From: Todiramphus chloris collaris
Lineage: Eukaryota; Chordata; Aves; Coraciiformes; Alcedinidae
NCBI GenBank assembly: GCA_025345505.1
Contig: JANVCC010000018.1
Coordinates: 10,865,178-10,929,177, forward strand
DNA: 64,000 bases
Reading direction: 5' to 3'
Part shown: piece after piece, positions 1 to 12,221 of the stretch
Layout of the letters: every line of letters starts with the position of its first letter
How positions within the stretch are numbered: position 1 is the first letter of the stretch
Notes under the pieces: model-generated
The model's database searches: none
What the model saw: the letters and a program-made list of their open reading frames with translations, nothing else
Told to the model about the DNA's origin: nothing
Made by a program: the position numbers and the translations under genes

Positions 1-21
1 CCCATGAGAACCAGGGCCTGT

Positions 22-51
22 TCAGCTAACAGCGAGGCTGCTGTTAGCTGA
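22..51. repeat. 12-bp perfect inverted repeat (hairpin)
   Basis: The arms TCAGCTAACAGC (22-33) and GCTGTTAGCTGA (40-51) are exact reverse complements, separated by the six bases GAGGCT. This is seen directly. No function is assigned; short hairpins of this size can arise by chance or from palindrome-forming mutation. Confidence 0.9.
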
Positions 52-905
52 CTGTAGAAGACCTCATCAGCTTCCTCATCCTGATCAGGATAACAGAAAT
101 ACAGCATTTTTTTTCTAAAAGAGAACAAAAAAGCCACAACATGATTATACATATGGCTTAAAGAACATATTTCATTGTGAAATATACACCCAGGACAGGA
201 TACAAGTGCCTAGTGTCAGCATCTAAGGCTGTCTGAGATGCTTTCTGGTATCTTACCTGACCTCCATCAACCACTCAAGGACAAAAATGGTGTCTTGTAG
301 ATACTTTGTCATATCTGACAGCCTAATGACAATGTGTCTCAGGTTCCTTAGAGCATCTGAAATAGCACTCAGTACCTATGTTTTAGTCAACTGAATTAAG
401 CTTCTTGTCAGCTGAATTTATCTCTAGGCTCCACTGACTGTACTAATTCAATTACATGTCTATAATGGAAGCTTAGACACCTACCTCATACCTTCCCTCA
501 GAAAAAGGTACTTAGGAAGCTTCTATTGACAAAAATAATTTGATTTAAATGTTATTGGGATAAGATGAATTGAAGAGACACTGGGATGAAACAGAAATTA
601 AAAAGGCAGCAGATATTTATAGTTTGTTTAGGAAGTTTACAGGTAAAGGGAAAAAAGGAGGGCACTTGGAAGAGCAAGCATAGTAAAGTGTGTCAGAGCT
701 GTCATAAGTACATTGGTTCTGTGAGAAGGAATGCACCAATTAAAAAAAATAAAGGCTGCATTCACATTCATTCTGTTTTGCCTTTAATACTTCTGGCTGC
801 ATAGAGGGACCTAAGGCAGGTATGAGAACCTCACCTTATTGCAGCAATGCAAAAAAAAAAAAAACCTTACTGTAACTGAGAATCAAATCCCAGTACATAA
901 CTGGG

Positions 906-967
906 TTCACGTTTATTCTATCTCAAGAGAACTGAGTTCATGTTTATTCTATCTCAAGAGAAGTTAC
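906..967. repeat. 31-bp tandem duplication
   Basis: Two adjacent copies start at 906 and 937. Over the first 26 bases they differ only by one C/T transition (TTCACG versus TTCATG), and both contain TTTATTCTATCTCAAGAGAA. This looks like a fairly recent local duplication. Confidence 0.9.
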
Positions 968-2689
968 CTGGCAAAGAAAAAACCCAAAGAGAATACCACA
1001 AAACCCTCAAGGTCTTCATAGCAGCCATTAATAAAAGTTTCATTTGGGATACAAGAATTATCTTGGATATGTATGAGCTTGTTCAGTGTCATCAGTAGTC
1101 AACATTTTTCAGAATGATTTCTGCATACCTTCTCTACCCTGTTTATCAGAAGAAATAATGAAGATCCTCATTAAGATCTCTTCACAGCCCATTCCTACAC
1201 TAGCACCTCAGTCAATAACTACAGGTCAGCTTCTGCTTTTGATCTCACATATATATGACAGTAAAATTTGAAGAAACAAACTTTTGATAAAGAAAATATG
1301 TTGTCAACTTACAACTTGGAGATATGTGGAAGCAATTCTTTCATGTAAAGTTTTTTTATTTAAGTTCAGCTCATGGAAATAATATGGTTTATTTTGTTCC
1401 AAAGGGTGTGAAGCCTGCTGTATCTCTCTAGCCATGTGGCTGTGCTGTATTTTCTCATTATTACATTACATCTCATTAACATTATTACTGGAACATCCCA
1501 CTTGCAGCACAGAGTTGGCCCCAGAGTCTTTGGTACATAATTGTATCTATTCAAGTACCAAGTGTGTTGTGATCAGGAGGACACTTAGGTGATTGGAGAA
1601 GCAGTTAGCACAGAAGTAGAAAGAAAGAACTAACACTTTAAAAGCATATGGCACAAACTTCTGATAACTTCTCTATTTCAAACACTCTACAGTCATCACA
1701 AGCCTTTCTGCTATAGTAACCTGAATCCATTGAACAATTTCTGCTAGCTACATTAAGCACCAATATATTAATTTCAGACCTTCTGACTCTGACCTTTTCT
1801 ATGCTAACTTTGGTAAAATGCAACTCCATTCCTCTTGAGTTATTCCTGGATCACATCAAAGGAAATGGTAGGAGAAGAAAGCACTGGAATACTCACTTTG
1901 AATACTCCATTTTAGTTCAAAGTTTTTCTTCCAAGTCCTAAAGTGTAGGTTTTAATGCATTTAAAATCCAGGTATAGCTTGAATGAAATATTGTTATTGA
2001 TGTACTTTAAAAAAATACAAAAATCTGGGTTTGTTTTAAAGAAAATGGAGGGAGGCAGGCAAGATGGGAAGATTTTAGTTTGATTCATCTCCTTTATAGG
2101 AAAAATTGCTGACAAAATAGAGTTCTGCCTAGGGATGAATGAGCACACAGGCAGGGTAGGAGGAAGACTGCAGACCATGACCCTTCTATCTACCTCTTCT
2201 TTGTATATGAACTGAGTGTGTTCACGAGGAGCTGTCATGCTGATGAAAATTGAGTGGAGTCAGAGGGACATCTCTATCAAGCTGTAGCAACACAGAAGCT
2301 AAATGCTTTGAAAAGCCTTTTTAGCTGTACATTGGCTTGTGCATTGTCTGTCCAGTGCTTTCTGAAAGTAAAATGTATTGCTGTGGTATTCTGGGTAGGC
2401 AAAGAAGGAAATACTCATTTTGAGAATGTCTTTTGCTAAGTTCCCAAAACTCAGTGTAAAGACATATTCAGAGCCTGGTTACTAATAAATGTTACATTTT
2501 GAAATTATAGCGTATGGAATTTCTTCTAAGGAAGGAACATTTCCTTGCTTCCACCTGGAAGCAAAATCAGCAAAGCTGCACAGCAGCATGGGCTCCTTGC
2601 TCAGAAGAAGCAGGGAGCAGTGCTTTTGTGTAGTGTCAGCTAAAATTGTTCTGCAGTCCCATCTGTTATATCTCATCACAGTTTGCACA

Positions 2690-2707
2690 TTTATTTATTT
2701 ATTTATT
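2690..2707. repeat. Short (TTTA)n run
   Basis: This is a simple tetranucleotide repeat of four to five units in otherwise unique sequence. Confidence 0.8.
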
Positions 2708-5700
2708 GTTATCTCCAAAGAACTGTTAGAGGAGGTGTATTTAAAGGTACGACTGTCTAGAACAGAGTACCAATATCTATAAATTACTAGCTCATCAGAG
2801 ACCACCTGATTTTGTGGTATTGCTTTCTCAGGTGCTACTTACAGAAGACCATGACCAAGAGAAAACACATTCAGAGTTTTGATTTTTATTTGTGTTAAGA
2901 GAATGTATATTTTAGCATTATAAAACTGCTTGAGTTTTGTCTTAGATTTATTTTTAAATGGTACTTCCAGAGGCTCAATTTTCAACATGGCTTAGATTTT
3001 TTTACACTGCCTTCTTGTTTATCAGAATCTCACAAACTGCATTTCCTTTATAGGCTTTTATAAAAGGCTACAGAGGACTCGAGTTCACAGTACCCCTGAA
3101 GATAAATCTGCAAAGGAACTTCAGCATTACAAAGCTCAGCAATGAAATCTTTAACTCTTGGGTGTTCTGCTTTGTGGAAACCTTGATGTATAGCATCCAA
3201 TGTCTGATATCTACAGGGAAAAGTCTAGGCAAAATAAAAGCGACAAAGTGAGTGAATATTTGCCAGAATTTCTTAGTGCTGCTATTTAAAATTCTTCCGG
3301 AGTTCAGTGTTCAAAGCAGGGAAAAAAATAACCAACAAAACAACAAAAGATCACAGAAACAAACCTTCCCCCAAGCAAAATCTGTATACAGACAGTAGTT
3401 AGGGAGTTCATGGGGGATGATAAAAGACAGATCCATATTATGTCCAGACTTTCTGGATAGCTGAAAAGAGTATATATGAGAAAGTGCTGTAAGTGCAGGG
3501 ATGCACAGCATTCAATAACTCTACAGAAATTTTTCTGCTTTGGGTATTCGGTTAATCCCTAGATTAGGGTCTTGAATCTGATTCTTTTTTCCCATTTCTC
3601 ATAGTACTTCTAGAACAAGAGCCTAAGAAGTCAACCTTTCTCTCTGGCTCTATCAGTAATTAAAGAAATTAAGTGAAATAATGTCAAAATTAGAAAAAAA
3701 AAAAAAAGATTTGGTGAATTAGAAATGGTGTGTGTGGCCAAGTCACTGCATTGAAAGTAGAAGAGAAAAAAGGAGAAAAAACCTACCTGCCAGGTAAGTG
3801 CTCTGACAGTTGGGCAAAATGGACACAGCTGTGATCCTGGAAGGTCAATCTTTGCAATCGTTTGCAGAAAATTTAATCTGAGAAATATTTTGCAACTCGA
3901 TTGACCTGGCTTCACAGGGTATTAGTACAAGGAGAATCCAGAATGAGTATTAATCATTTCTATGATTATATCATAGACATAGGCACCAGGTGGACTTGGG
4001 GAAGTTGCAAAAAGAAGATTACACTGGGGTGTAAATGTTGGAAGTACATTTTTTTCCTATGTCAAATATATACCTAAAACTCTTTGTTGAACTTAACCTT
4101 TTGAGACTAATCCCTGTTATCCTACAAGTGTATTCTACCGACTTAAAAAAGCTGGCCTTGATAACATCAGACTCTAGTTTAAAAGACACTTTGTTCCTAA
4201 GGGAAGGGGAATTTACTTGTTGAGGAGTTAGACACAATTTCTATCACTAGCAGTACCCATCAGACCAAAGTAAGTACCTGAATTTCTGATTGTGCTATAA
4301 TGTTATCTGTGTAGTGAACCTTCATATTTAACAGTACTTCTGCATGATCTGAGGACTAACTCTTGTAGCATGGGTCAAAAGAAGTGACAGGTGCCATTGC
4401 AGTTTGCTATTCTTATATATGTACCCTTAAATTACCACATTCTTCACACCTCAGTATTGAAACTTAGACAGGATTTCTGAAAGATATGTGTAAGATGTGC
4501 AAATCAAAGCCATATGCTGCAAAAAAAAAGAACAGATATGTTATGGCAGGCCTGTACTTAAACCTGTGAGAGAATAAATGTATCCAGAAGGATCTCCCAA
4601 CTCTGAAAATAGCTGGATAAAGGCTGGGTAGTCAACGTGGCACAGAATGCAACTGATATTCATGCTGAGGGTTTAGATCTCTTTTCTGCAGAGGGAGCAA
4701 GCAACTTCTGATATTTGGTGTGGGGTGGACCATAGGAGAAAATAGACAGAAGCACAGAGATCAGGGAACTTCTGAGAAGATCTGGGAGTGGCAATAGATA
4801 GACCACAGGGATTTTCCACAGGCTGCAAAAGGGACTGTGTGAAATCTGTTGCAGCTCAGGAAGCCTCCAAGAATTGCTGGACTCAAAATAAGACTGAAGG
4901 AACAGACACAACTTTCAAAGACATAGCAGACAGGGAAGATTTATTTTCATTTTTATTTATTTATTTTTTTAAATTTTAGTCTGTCCCACTTTGGTATTCT
5001 CTCTTTAAAAAGTTACATATTATGACCTAGCAATTCATAGCTTTCTTGGTATTTTTGGTGTTCACTTACAGAGAACAGAAAATCCCTTCAAAACTCTGGC
5101 AGATTTGAATGCCCTGGCTCTCCATGCTAGAGAGTTGTGAAATGCTTTTTTCTGGTTAAAGGAACTGAAGCTTCTGAGAAGACAGATGTTGTCTTTCTCA
5201 TTTGCCTCTGGGCTCCTAAATTTCACTCCACTGAATAAAGAATAAGATTCTTGTTACCCAGTTGTTTTACAGCCATGAATTCCCTTATGATCTTTTGCAA
5301 CAAAGCCATGGGACAGTTTGAAGAAACACCTTTGTCTCTTTCCTCCCCTCCCTGCCCACCTTCAGACTCTCATTTTTTAGCAGGTGAAGGCACAAGGTGT
5401 CTCATACACACTCTATGTCTAGTGCAGACACATGTTTTTCTGAGGTGAAGTGGTTGCACATTGTTTCCCATTCCTGCAGTAATTCACTGCAGCCCTTGGG
5501 CTGCCGTTTCTGGTGTTATAAGCAATACCAGAGAGCACTGACATCCTTGGAGGCAGTTCATCTTCTCAGACTGGCAGGAACTGTGTTTGGTAGACCAGGA
5601 GTAGCCAGTTTTTACCTCTTTATCATATGGCCTTGGTCATGAGATACAACCCAGTGATAATTCAGAAAGGCTGTAAAATCATCTGAGGTTTCCATAGGCA

Positions 5701-6367
5701 GAATTCATAGCCTGCCCCAGCACAGAAACTATTATTCATTTTAAAGTTCTGCAGGAATGTATTTGCAAAGACTTTTTCATATTTAGTGTTAATTAATGAC
5801 TGGGCCTTAAGGGAACAATACACAAGTAGCAGCGGGGCTTGCTTAACTCTTTTTTTCATGCTTCCTTTCATTGTCTGTTCTGTGGCTAACTTTTGAGAAT
5901 GATTTCTAACACCATTTTTGTGGCCAATGCAACAAACATGTAATTCATTTTGCAACATATCAATAAACATGTTTTTACAAAACCCTTTTGAAAAGAGGCT
6001 AATTTATTTCTTTCCTAGATACAGGATGTGCAGGGGAAAAGTTTTTTCCTTTCCTTAGGTCTTCTATGAATGTTCAAGTAGAATTATCTGCCAAGTAAAT
6101 TTCAGTCACAAGCAAATAACTGTAGCCCCTGTACTGCAAATTAAAGCTGAATTCAAGAGCTCTTGGAAAATATCTTTCTGAAATTTAAGGCACGGATTCT
6201 GTTCAGTTAATTTTAAGCCCTTTGGGGCCTGGTCTGTAGTTGTCTTTTCTTGCTCTCCAGTCACTGGGAGAAACGGGTACTGTGGGATACACAGGAGGGT
6301 TTATGCAGGCTGGGTTGGCCTCTTGAAGCACACATCTCTGCTGAGCGTGGGAGCCTGTTGGTGCTCC

Positions 6368-6387
6368 CAGAGCTCTGCAGAGCTCTG
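6368..6387. repeat. 20-bp perfect palindrome
   Basis: CAGAGCTCTGCAGAGCTCTG is its own reverse complement with no spacer. It is also a direct repeat of GAGCTCT around GCA. It lies in a GC-richer island (about 6200-6420). The mechanism and function are unknown. Confidence 0.95.
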
Positions 6388-7999
6388 ACACAGCTGGCTG
6401 TGCTTACAGAGAAGTAATTTCATCTTCTTCAGTGGTTGTCTGAACTGGCTAAAATCTAAGGAAGGTGATAATCCTGATGCATAGCTTCCTTGTCTGTTTT
6501 CATGCAGTCCAGTAAACAAGAGCAACCTCAAGACTTTCCCTGTGAGATGTCCTTAAAAACAGAGATCAGTGTTCTCTAACCTCATATCAGTTGGTATCAA
6601 ACTCCAGCACTGTTTCACTATAATTCACAGTAATGTTTGCAGAATAAGTAGTTACTGACTAGAAATATCAGGAGTCCAAACAGAGCTTATAGATGAAAAA
6701 CCATCTGTGATATGCTAAAAACCACAGGCTCCTCAAGTGCATGTATTTCTGCCTATCTTGAGAGAAGAAAAAGCTTCAGTACTTCTGATATTTAATGAGT
6801 GACCTTTTGTGTTGGGACAGAGATCAAAAAGAACAAAATTCAAAGGGGATTGCAGCCAGAATTGGCCACAATGTATCTTCTTTTTCCACTAGAACATTAA
6901 AGAAAGAAATAAATAAATATCAACCAGTTCTCAGATGACAGTTTTATCAACTTATGAAAAGCTCTATCATTCTTCCTCAAGTCCTAAGTAGATTTTAAAG
7001 AGGGCAAGAAGACCACCATAGAAGCATCACTTGCTGAACAGCCACACCATTTTATAGTTAGCTTTTGTTCACCTTGTGCTTCAGAAAGCTGTAGGATATG
7101 CATTACTGAAAAAGAACAGTTGGTCAAAGTGGAAGCTATAGTGTAGGAGGCAGGAGAGGAGATTAGATAAGTAACATCTGCATAGCTATAAAAGTGAACA
7201 CTATAGCTTTGTAAGGCTGAGCCAAAAAAATAAAAAGAGGACTCAAAACATGGATATCTCAGGGGAAAAAAATAAAACCAACCCCACAGCACTGTATTGG
7301 CACAAAAAAAACTATCACTGAGCAGCATGTGAAATAGGACTTAAATCATGACAGAATTCCAGAGGGCATCTTCAGCAGTACAGGGCTTGCTAAAAGCATG
7401 CTGGAGCAGGCTGGACTGAGTAAATCCCATCTTCTCACTCAATCTCTGATAAGCATTTCTGCAGAAAATGGTCTTCTCTTTCTTTCACTGAAAAGCTGAT
7501 TATGCCTTACTGCTTAGCTGGACAGAGGGAGTTTTTTTGGTAGGCTGGCACCTTTGCACAGAAAAAGGGCTGGACAGAGAATCTAGCTGTCTTGAGGGTG
7601 TGCATAACCATGCAAGAATGGACAAGAATGGCTGCATTTTTGGCTGACTTTAATATAGTAATAGGAACCTAATGTTATTCTGATATTTTAGAAGGCAACT
7701 TAAGGCAACAAAGCCCATGATCTATAATCAAAAAGAGATGTTGACATTATTGCAGTGAAGTCTGCAGGCCTGACAGCTAAGAGATCTGGGAGCAGAATTC
7801 ATACTGCTGAGGTAGGTAGTGAAGATAAAACAGCTGACAGACATCACAGGACTGAGGACTGTGGCCAGACATCCGGCTTTCTGCCAGGCTTGGACACTGA
7901 CTGGCAGTCTGGCAGCAGGTGCTTGCATGAAAGTGGGATTCACAGCTTGAATTTCCACAGATATCTGTAAGGTAGTGACAGCCACCTTGAGGTTGTGCA

Positions 8000-8160
8000 G
8001 CCTGCTATTGAAAGCACTTACCAGAATGCAAGACCTCCATTATAGGCCTGTCTGAGATAGAGAACTTGAAGGATTTAAATGCAAAGTGCTTATTTCAGAG
8101 AGGAGTGTACTAACCACCAGGATAAGAATGGGCTGTTCTCTCTCCATCTGTTGAAAGTAG
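8000..8160 (-). repeat. Possible ancient tRNA-derived SINE relic
   Basis: The stretch around 8095-8140 (a GTGTACTAACCACCAGGATA-like motif) resembles the reverse complement of a tRNA-type head as found in old amniote SINEs, where 'gtgctctaaccactaggcta' is typical. Only the head-like part is recognisable, so this is a weak call based on remembered pattern. Confidence 0.25.
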
Positions 8161-8615
8161 GTCACTGGAAACTCAAGTGCAAAGTCATGTAAGCAATGGG
8201 AGCTGGATCCTCTCCTTCACTGAGAGAGGTACAGCAAGTGAAGGAGACAAAAGGGAAATAGGATTTCCTAATGTTCGGGGAATGCCCATACATCTTGTGT
8301 TCTGAAGAGTATATGTGTTCACCAGTGCCTTTGAAAAGATGCATCGACAGATTGCTAAACAGTAGTTGTAGGTTCCCCTGGTTAAACAAGCAAGCCCTGT
8401 TTTTTATTAGCCAAGTAATTTATAGCCAACTATTTATTGTTCAACTTAGCTTTTCACCATAAAAATATTTATTAGTGATTAGGTATTTATTTTAACTGTA
8501 ATGATTATATTCAGAAGATACTAAACAATACTGTTTGACACAAAAAGTACTGTGGATTTTAACTCATCCAACACAACTTGGGAAAAAATAAGAAATTCCA
8601 CTGCAGTATTGGGAA

Positions 8616-9391
8616 TGTATTGATTTGAGCTAGAACAGAACTAATTCTCTTTGGTGATTTTACTTTTCACCCAAGTGTCTTCTAAGTAACTGTACTTTAT
8701 GAAGTTAACAGCTTATTTTTGCAGATGTGTCTGCTTCTAGCAGTGATAATGCTCAATGTTTATAGTTACTACCAACAACTGGTATGCAGTAAGGCTCTTG
8801 CTTATACTTGCTTCTATAGAAACCAAGGTCACAGCTAAATCTTGTGTACCACACTGGGGTGCCATAAAGTAAGAGGCTGTACCTGTGAGGAGGAGTGGAC
8901 AGGCTAGGTGACCCCAAACTGACCAATGAGGTATTTCATCTCATGTACATCATATGGATCATGAGTGTCAAGTTCTCCTCTGCAATGGCTGTCATGCAAG
9001 GAGGGCTCTGTCCTTTCTTCTGCCTTTGATCCCAATCCGTGTGTTCCTCAATCCAGCTCCAAAATCCATCTCCTGAATCCTGTTTCCATCTGCCATGGAG
9101 TCCAGTCTGGCCTTACCCAGTGCCTGCTCCACAGCATCAATGGTGATGTAATTGTCATCGGGGGTGATGATGGTGGGGTGGTGTTAGAGGGTTGGGTACT
9201 ATATTTGGTTTGTAGATATTTTTATATACTTAATTTTATTATTATTATTTTCACTAAAGCCGATTTAGTTTTCTTTTCCAATCCATAAGTCTCTCTTTTA
9301 TTCCCTTTCTCATTCCCTTTGGAAAGGGAGAGGGATTAATAGAGAGTGTCTGTCATTTGTCTAGTAACCATCCCAGCCCTAACCCTTCACA
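8616..9391 (+). mobile_element. Solo LTR of an ERVL-like endogenous retrovirus (copy A)
   Basis: The element begins TGTATTGATTTGAG and ends CCTTCACA. It is flanked by near-identical 5-bp sequences, GGGAA before and GAGAA after, which fits a class III (ERVL-like) target duplication with one mutation. It aligns along its length with the LTR at 19361-20089: both share AGAACTAATTCT near the start, GTGACCC.AAACTGACCAA in the middle and AATC.ATAAGTCTCT near the 3' end. No gag, pol or env sequence follows, so it is a solo LTR left by recombination. Compared with the other copy, it has lost the segment carrying the TATAAAG box (deletion near 8955) and has extra sequence around 8790-8870. It is decayed and not expected to promote transcription. 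Confidence 0.85.
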
Positions 9392-9410
9392 GAGAATTTT
9401 TGCAAGATTT

Positions 9411-10190
9411 CATAGAATCCTAGAATGGTAGGGACCTCTCAAGATCATCAAGTCCAACCCCTCTGCCAGCGTGGGAACACCCAGGGCAGGTCACACAGGA
9501 GTACATCTAGGTGAGTCTTGAAAGTCTCCAGAGAAGGAGAATCCACAGCCTCTCTGGGCAGCCTGTTCCAGTGCTCTGTCACTCTCACAGTAAAGAAGGT
9601 TTTCCTCATGTTGGGGTGGAACTTCCCATATTCCAGTTTGTGACCATTGCCCCTCGTCCTATCACAGGGCACCACTGAAAAGAGACTGGCCCCTTCTACT
9701 TGACACCCACCCTTCAGATATTTGTAAACATTGATAAGATCCCCTCTCAGGCTTCTCTTCTCCAGATTAAACAGCCCCAGGGCTCTCAGCCTTTCCTCAT
9801 AAGAGAGATGTTCCAGTCCCTTCATCATCTTTGTAGCTCTTCATTGGACTCCCTCTAGTATTTCCCTGTCCCTCCTGAACTGGGGAGACCAGAACTGAAC
9901 ACAATACTCCAGATGTGGTCTCACTAGTGCACAGTAGGGGGGAGGAGAACCTCCCTTGACTTGCTGGCCACACTCTTCTGTATGCACCCCAGGATACCAT
10001 TGGCCCTCCTGGCCACAAGGGCACATTGCTGTCCCATGGATAACTTATTGTTCACTAGGACACCAAAGTCCCTCTCCATGTAGCTGCTTTCCAGCAGTTC
10101 TGTCCCTAACCTGTACCAGTCCATGGTGATGTTCCTCCCCAGGTGTAGGACTCTACACTTATTCTTTTTGAATTTCATTAGGATTTGCCT
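9411..10190 (-). mobile_element. CR1 LINE, 5'-truncated
   Basis: Read on the minus strand, this ends at 9411 with the bird CR1 tail (ATTCTAGGATTCTATG) and runs back through the C-terminal reverse-transcriptase region. A minus-strand frame at 9448-9828 (126 codons) carries the CR1 C-terminal signature, including [44 protein letters not shown] and [19 protein letters not shown]. Upstream frames (9841-10178) continue the same protein with frameshifts. The copy lacks the catalytic RT core and ORF1, so it is dead on arrival. It lies 19 bp after the LTR and directly abuts a second CR1 in the opposite orientation. Confidence 0.95.
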
Positions 10191-10389
10191 GTTTTCACTG
10201 TGAGGGTGACAGACACTGGAACAGGCTGCCCAGGGGGGTTGTGGAGTCTCCTTCTCTGGAGATATTCAAAACCCACCTGGACACATTCCTGTGTGATCTG
10301 GTCTAGGTGATCCTGCTCTGGCAGGGAGGTTGGACTAGATGATCTTTCGAAGTCCCTTCCATCCCCTGACATTCTGTGATTCTGTGATC
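10191..10389 (+). mobile_element. CR1 LINE 3' end fragment
   Basis: The sequence starts inside the motif encoding the HWNRLP-type region (gtgacagacactggaacagg), continues through GGTTGGACTAGATGATCTTT, and ends ACATTCTGTGATTCTGTGAT. A T-run (10390-10407) follows. It is in the opposite orientation to the adjacent copy at 9411-10190, and both retain their own 3' tails. They are therefore two insertions, not one element with a 5' inversion. Confidence 0.93.
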
Positions 10390-10407
10390 TTTTTTTTTTT
10401 TTTTTTT

Positions 10408-11399
10408 CTCCATACGTAATTCAAATAAGTTTTCACTACTTAAAAGAAAGAAAACAGGAGATTCCTAAAGAATTTAAAAGCCTTCATTACTATCTCTGTA
10501 TGTAACATTTTTGTGAGTTGCCTAGGTGGTTGTTTTTCCACATATAAGAGAGATATTCTTTTTAGTTTGTGACACAGAACATTTATCACAGCTTTTAAAA
10601 ATATTTTTCTGTAAGAAGGCCAGAAACAGTCTCTTTAATCTTATCAATCAAGGTGCAAGTCAATGCATATTTAAAAGGCAATTGGAGTGTGGATTGGACT
10701 GTGTCCAGAAGGACCAGTTCTGTTTTATATATGGAAATCAAAATGACCAGATCTCAAAGTATTAAGAAATATTTACTGAATCTCTGGGAAACTCATTTTC
10801 AAGATATTTTGGTAATAACAGGAAATGGCAATCTCTGCAGAAGAGTCATTCACTTTTCATTTAGGATTAGAATCTGACAGGTACTTCAGCATGTTGCAGA
10901 AAAAGCAAAGCTAGGATGAATCCACTGTCCTTTCCTAACTTACATAAGACTGGGAGACATTGCACATTTTGCAGCTGAGAAAACAGTATTGCCTCATCTC
11001 AGCTTCGTGGTTTTTGGTGCCCTGAACAATGAAGAGAAAGGACACAGACCTATGATGATACAGTCCTATGCAAGCCTATCCTGTTTCTAAAGCTCTAGGA
11101 TAGTGATTCAGACATATATAGGGCACGGCAGGAAAAGAAAAAAAAAAAAGGTTCTGACTCTGTTTTGCACATAAGCTCTTCAGAAGAACTGTTCAGCTGT
11201 TCTAGAGAACATAGGAACAGAAGCAGTTACCTATAATGAGACTCCAGTGCTCCATCTCTCCTGCTCCCAAGAGTGGGTGTTGCAGTTGCTATTTGGGAAG
11301 AGAGCGTGAGCATCCTCAATCTCTGCAGGCCATTGCCCTTGCTGTCTCCCTTATTTAGATCAGGGATGTTACAGGGTCCATCCCTGCATATACCTTCTG
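10408..11399. other. No recognised feature
   Basis: This is AT-rich unique sequence. The short frames here (up to 79 codons) lack recognisable domains and good splice contexts. It includes a short A-run near 11138-11149. Confidence 0.6.
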
Positions 11400-12150
11400 C
11401 AATCTGCCTATGCACTTATTGTCCATTAATTTCTCTAACAGTTTTTGAACATGCTTAAATAATTAGTCTCTGTAACCCATCTTAATAGAAATTCTCATTA
11501 CTCTCTGTGTAAAGAAGGGCTCTCTTTTATCTATTTTAAACTTACTGCCAATCAATTTCAGTACTCTCTATTTATAATATTACTGGTGAATGCTAGTTCC
11601 ACACTCACCTGAAGTCAGAAGATGACCTCCTGAGGTCTTCTTCATTGCTGATTTTCCAGCCTAAATTACTCTACTATTCATGGCTTTTGTAAATCCTGAC
11701 AATATCACTCTCCAGTCTTCCCCTTAGCAAACTAAGGTTTCAACATTTCTTGTCTCTACTCATAAGACAACTGCTTAACAATTTTAGATACACTTCTCTG
11801 TAGTTTCTTTAACTCCATTCTGTCTTTCTTGAGATGTGGAAACAAGAGCTACACACCATAATCAAGATATGGGCACCTCGAAGTTTTATACAGTATCTGT
11901 TTTCATCTCAGTATCCTTCATTAAGTTGCTCACTGTTCTGCTGTCTTAATTCAGCTGTTGCTTCACACAGATCCAATGATTTCTGAGACCTGTCACTGGT
12001 GACTCTAAGGTCTCTTTTCCCCAGTTGTAAATGTTACACTCCCTAAAGCTATATGACATGGCTTTTTGTGGTTCATGCCTGTATGACACAGTCCAATTTT
12101 AACATCTTGGCTTTTATAAACTTTGGTTTTCCTTCTTGACATTTGTAATA
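11400..12150 (-). mobile_element. Ancient CR1/L3-type LINE relic
   Basis: The + strand reads as the reverse complement of an old amniote CR1/L3 3' region in the expected order. A TTTTAAACTTACTGCCAATC-like block near 11533 is followed by a polypeptide-linker-like block near 11700-11790, then a TCTTGAGATGTGG-like block near 11826, a CAAGATATGGGCACCTCGAA block near 11862, and a CTCTAAGGTCTCTTTTCC block near 12003. Divergence is high and no frame is open. I compared it with remembered consensus sequence only, so boundaries are approximate. Confidence 0.65.
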
Positions 12151-12205
12151 CAGCGTGAATATAGGAATATGGTGCAACCATGGTGATTTTCTGTGCTTTT
12201 TTCAG

Positions 12206-12221
12206 AAAAAAAAAAAAAAAA
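12206..12221. repeat. Poly-A run (16 bp)
   Basis: This is an uninterrupted A homopolymer next to the ancient LINE relic. It could be a remnant tail of a plus-strand insertion, but no element is recognisable upstream. Confidence 0.85.

Larger units (their letters stand above)
1..8615. other. Gene-free unique sequence
   Basis: No reading frame here exceeds about 110 codons and none resembles a protein I recognise. Stops are frequent in all frames and the base composition is AT-rich, as expected of an avian intron or intergenic desert. I see no CR1 or LTR sequence in this stretch. It does contain two short perfect palindromes (22-51 and 6368-6387), a 31-bp tandem duplication (906-967) and a short TTTA run (about 2690-2707), which are listed separately. 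Degenerate ancient repeats may be present below what can be recognised by eye. Confidence 0.7.

Noticed and set aside
9797..10372. Several overlapping minus-strand frames that look like separate genes
   Set aside because: They are frameshifted pieces of the CR1 reverse transcriptase and antisense readings of the second CR1.
9411..10389. Single CR1 with a twin-priming 5' inversion
   Set aside because: Both oppositely oriented pieces carry a 3' tail, which a single inverted insertion would not.
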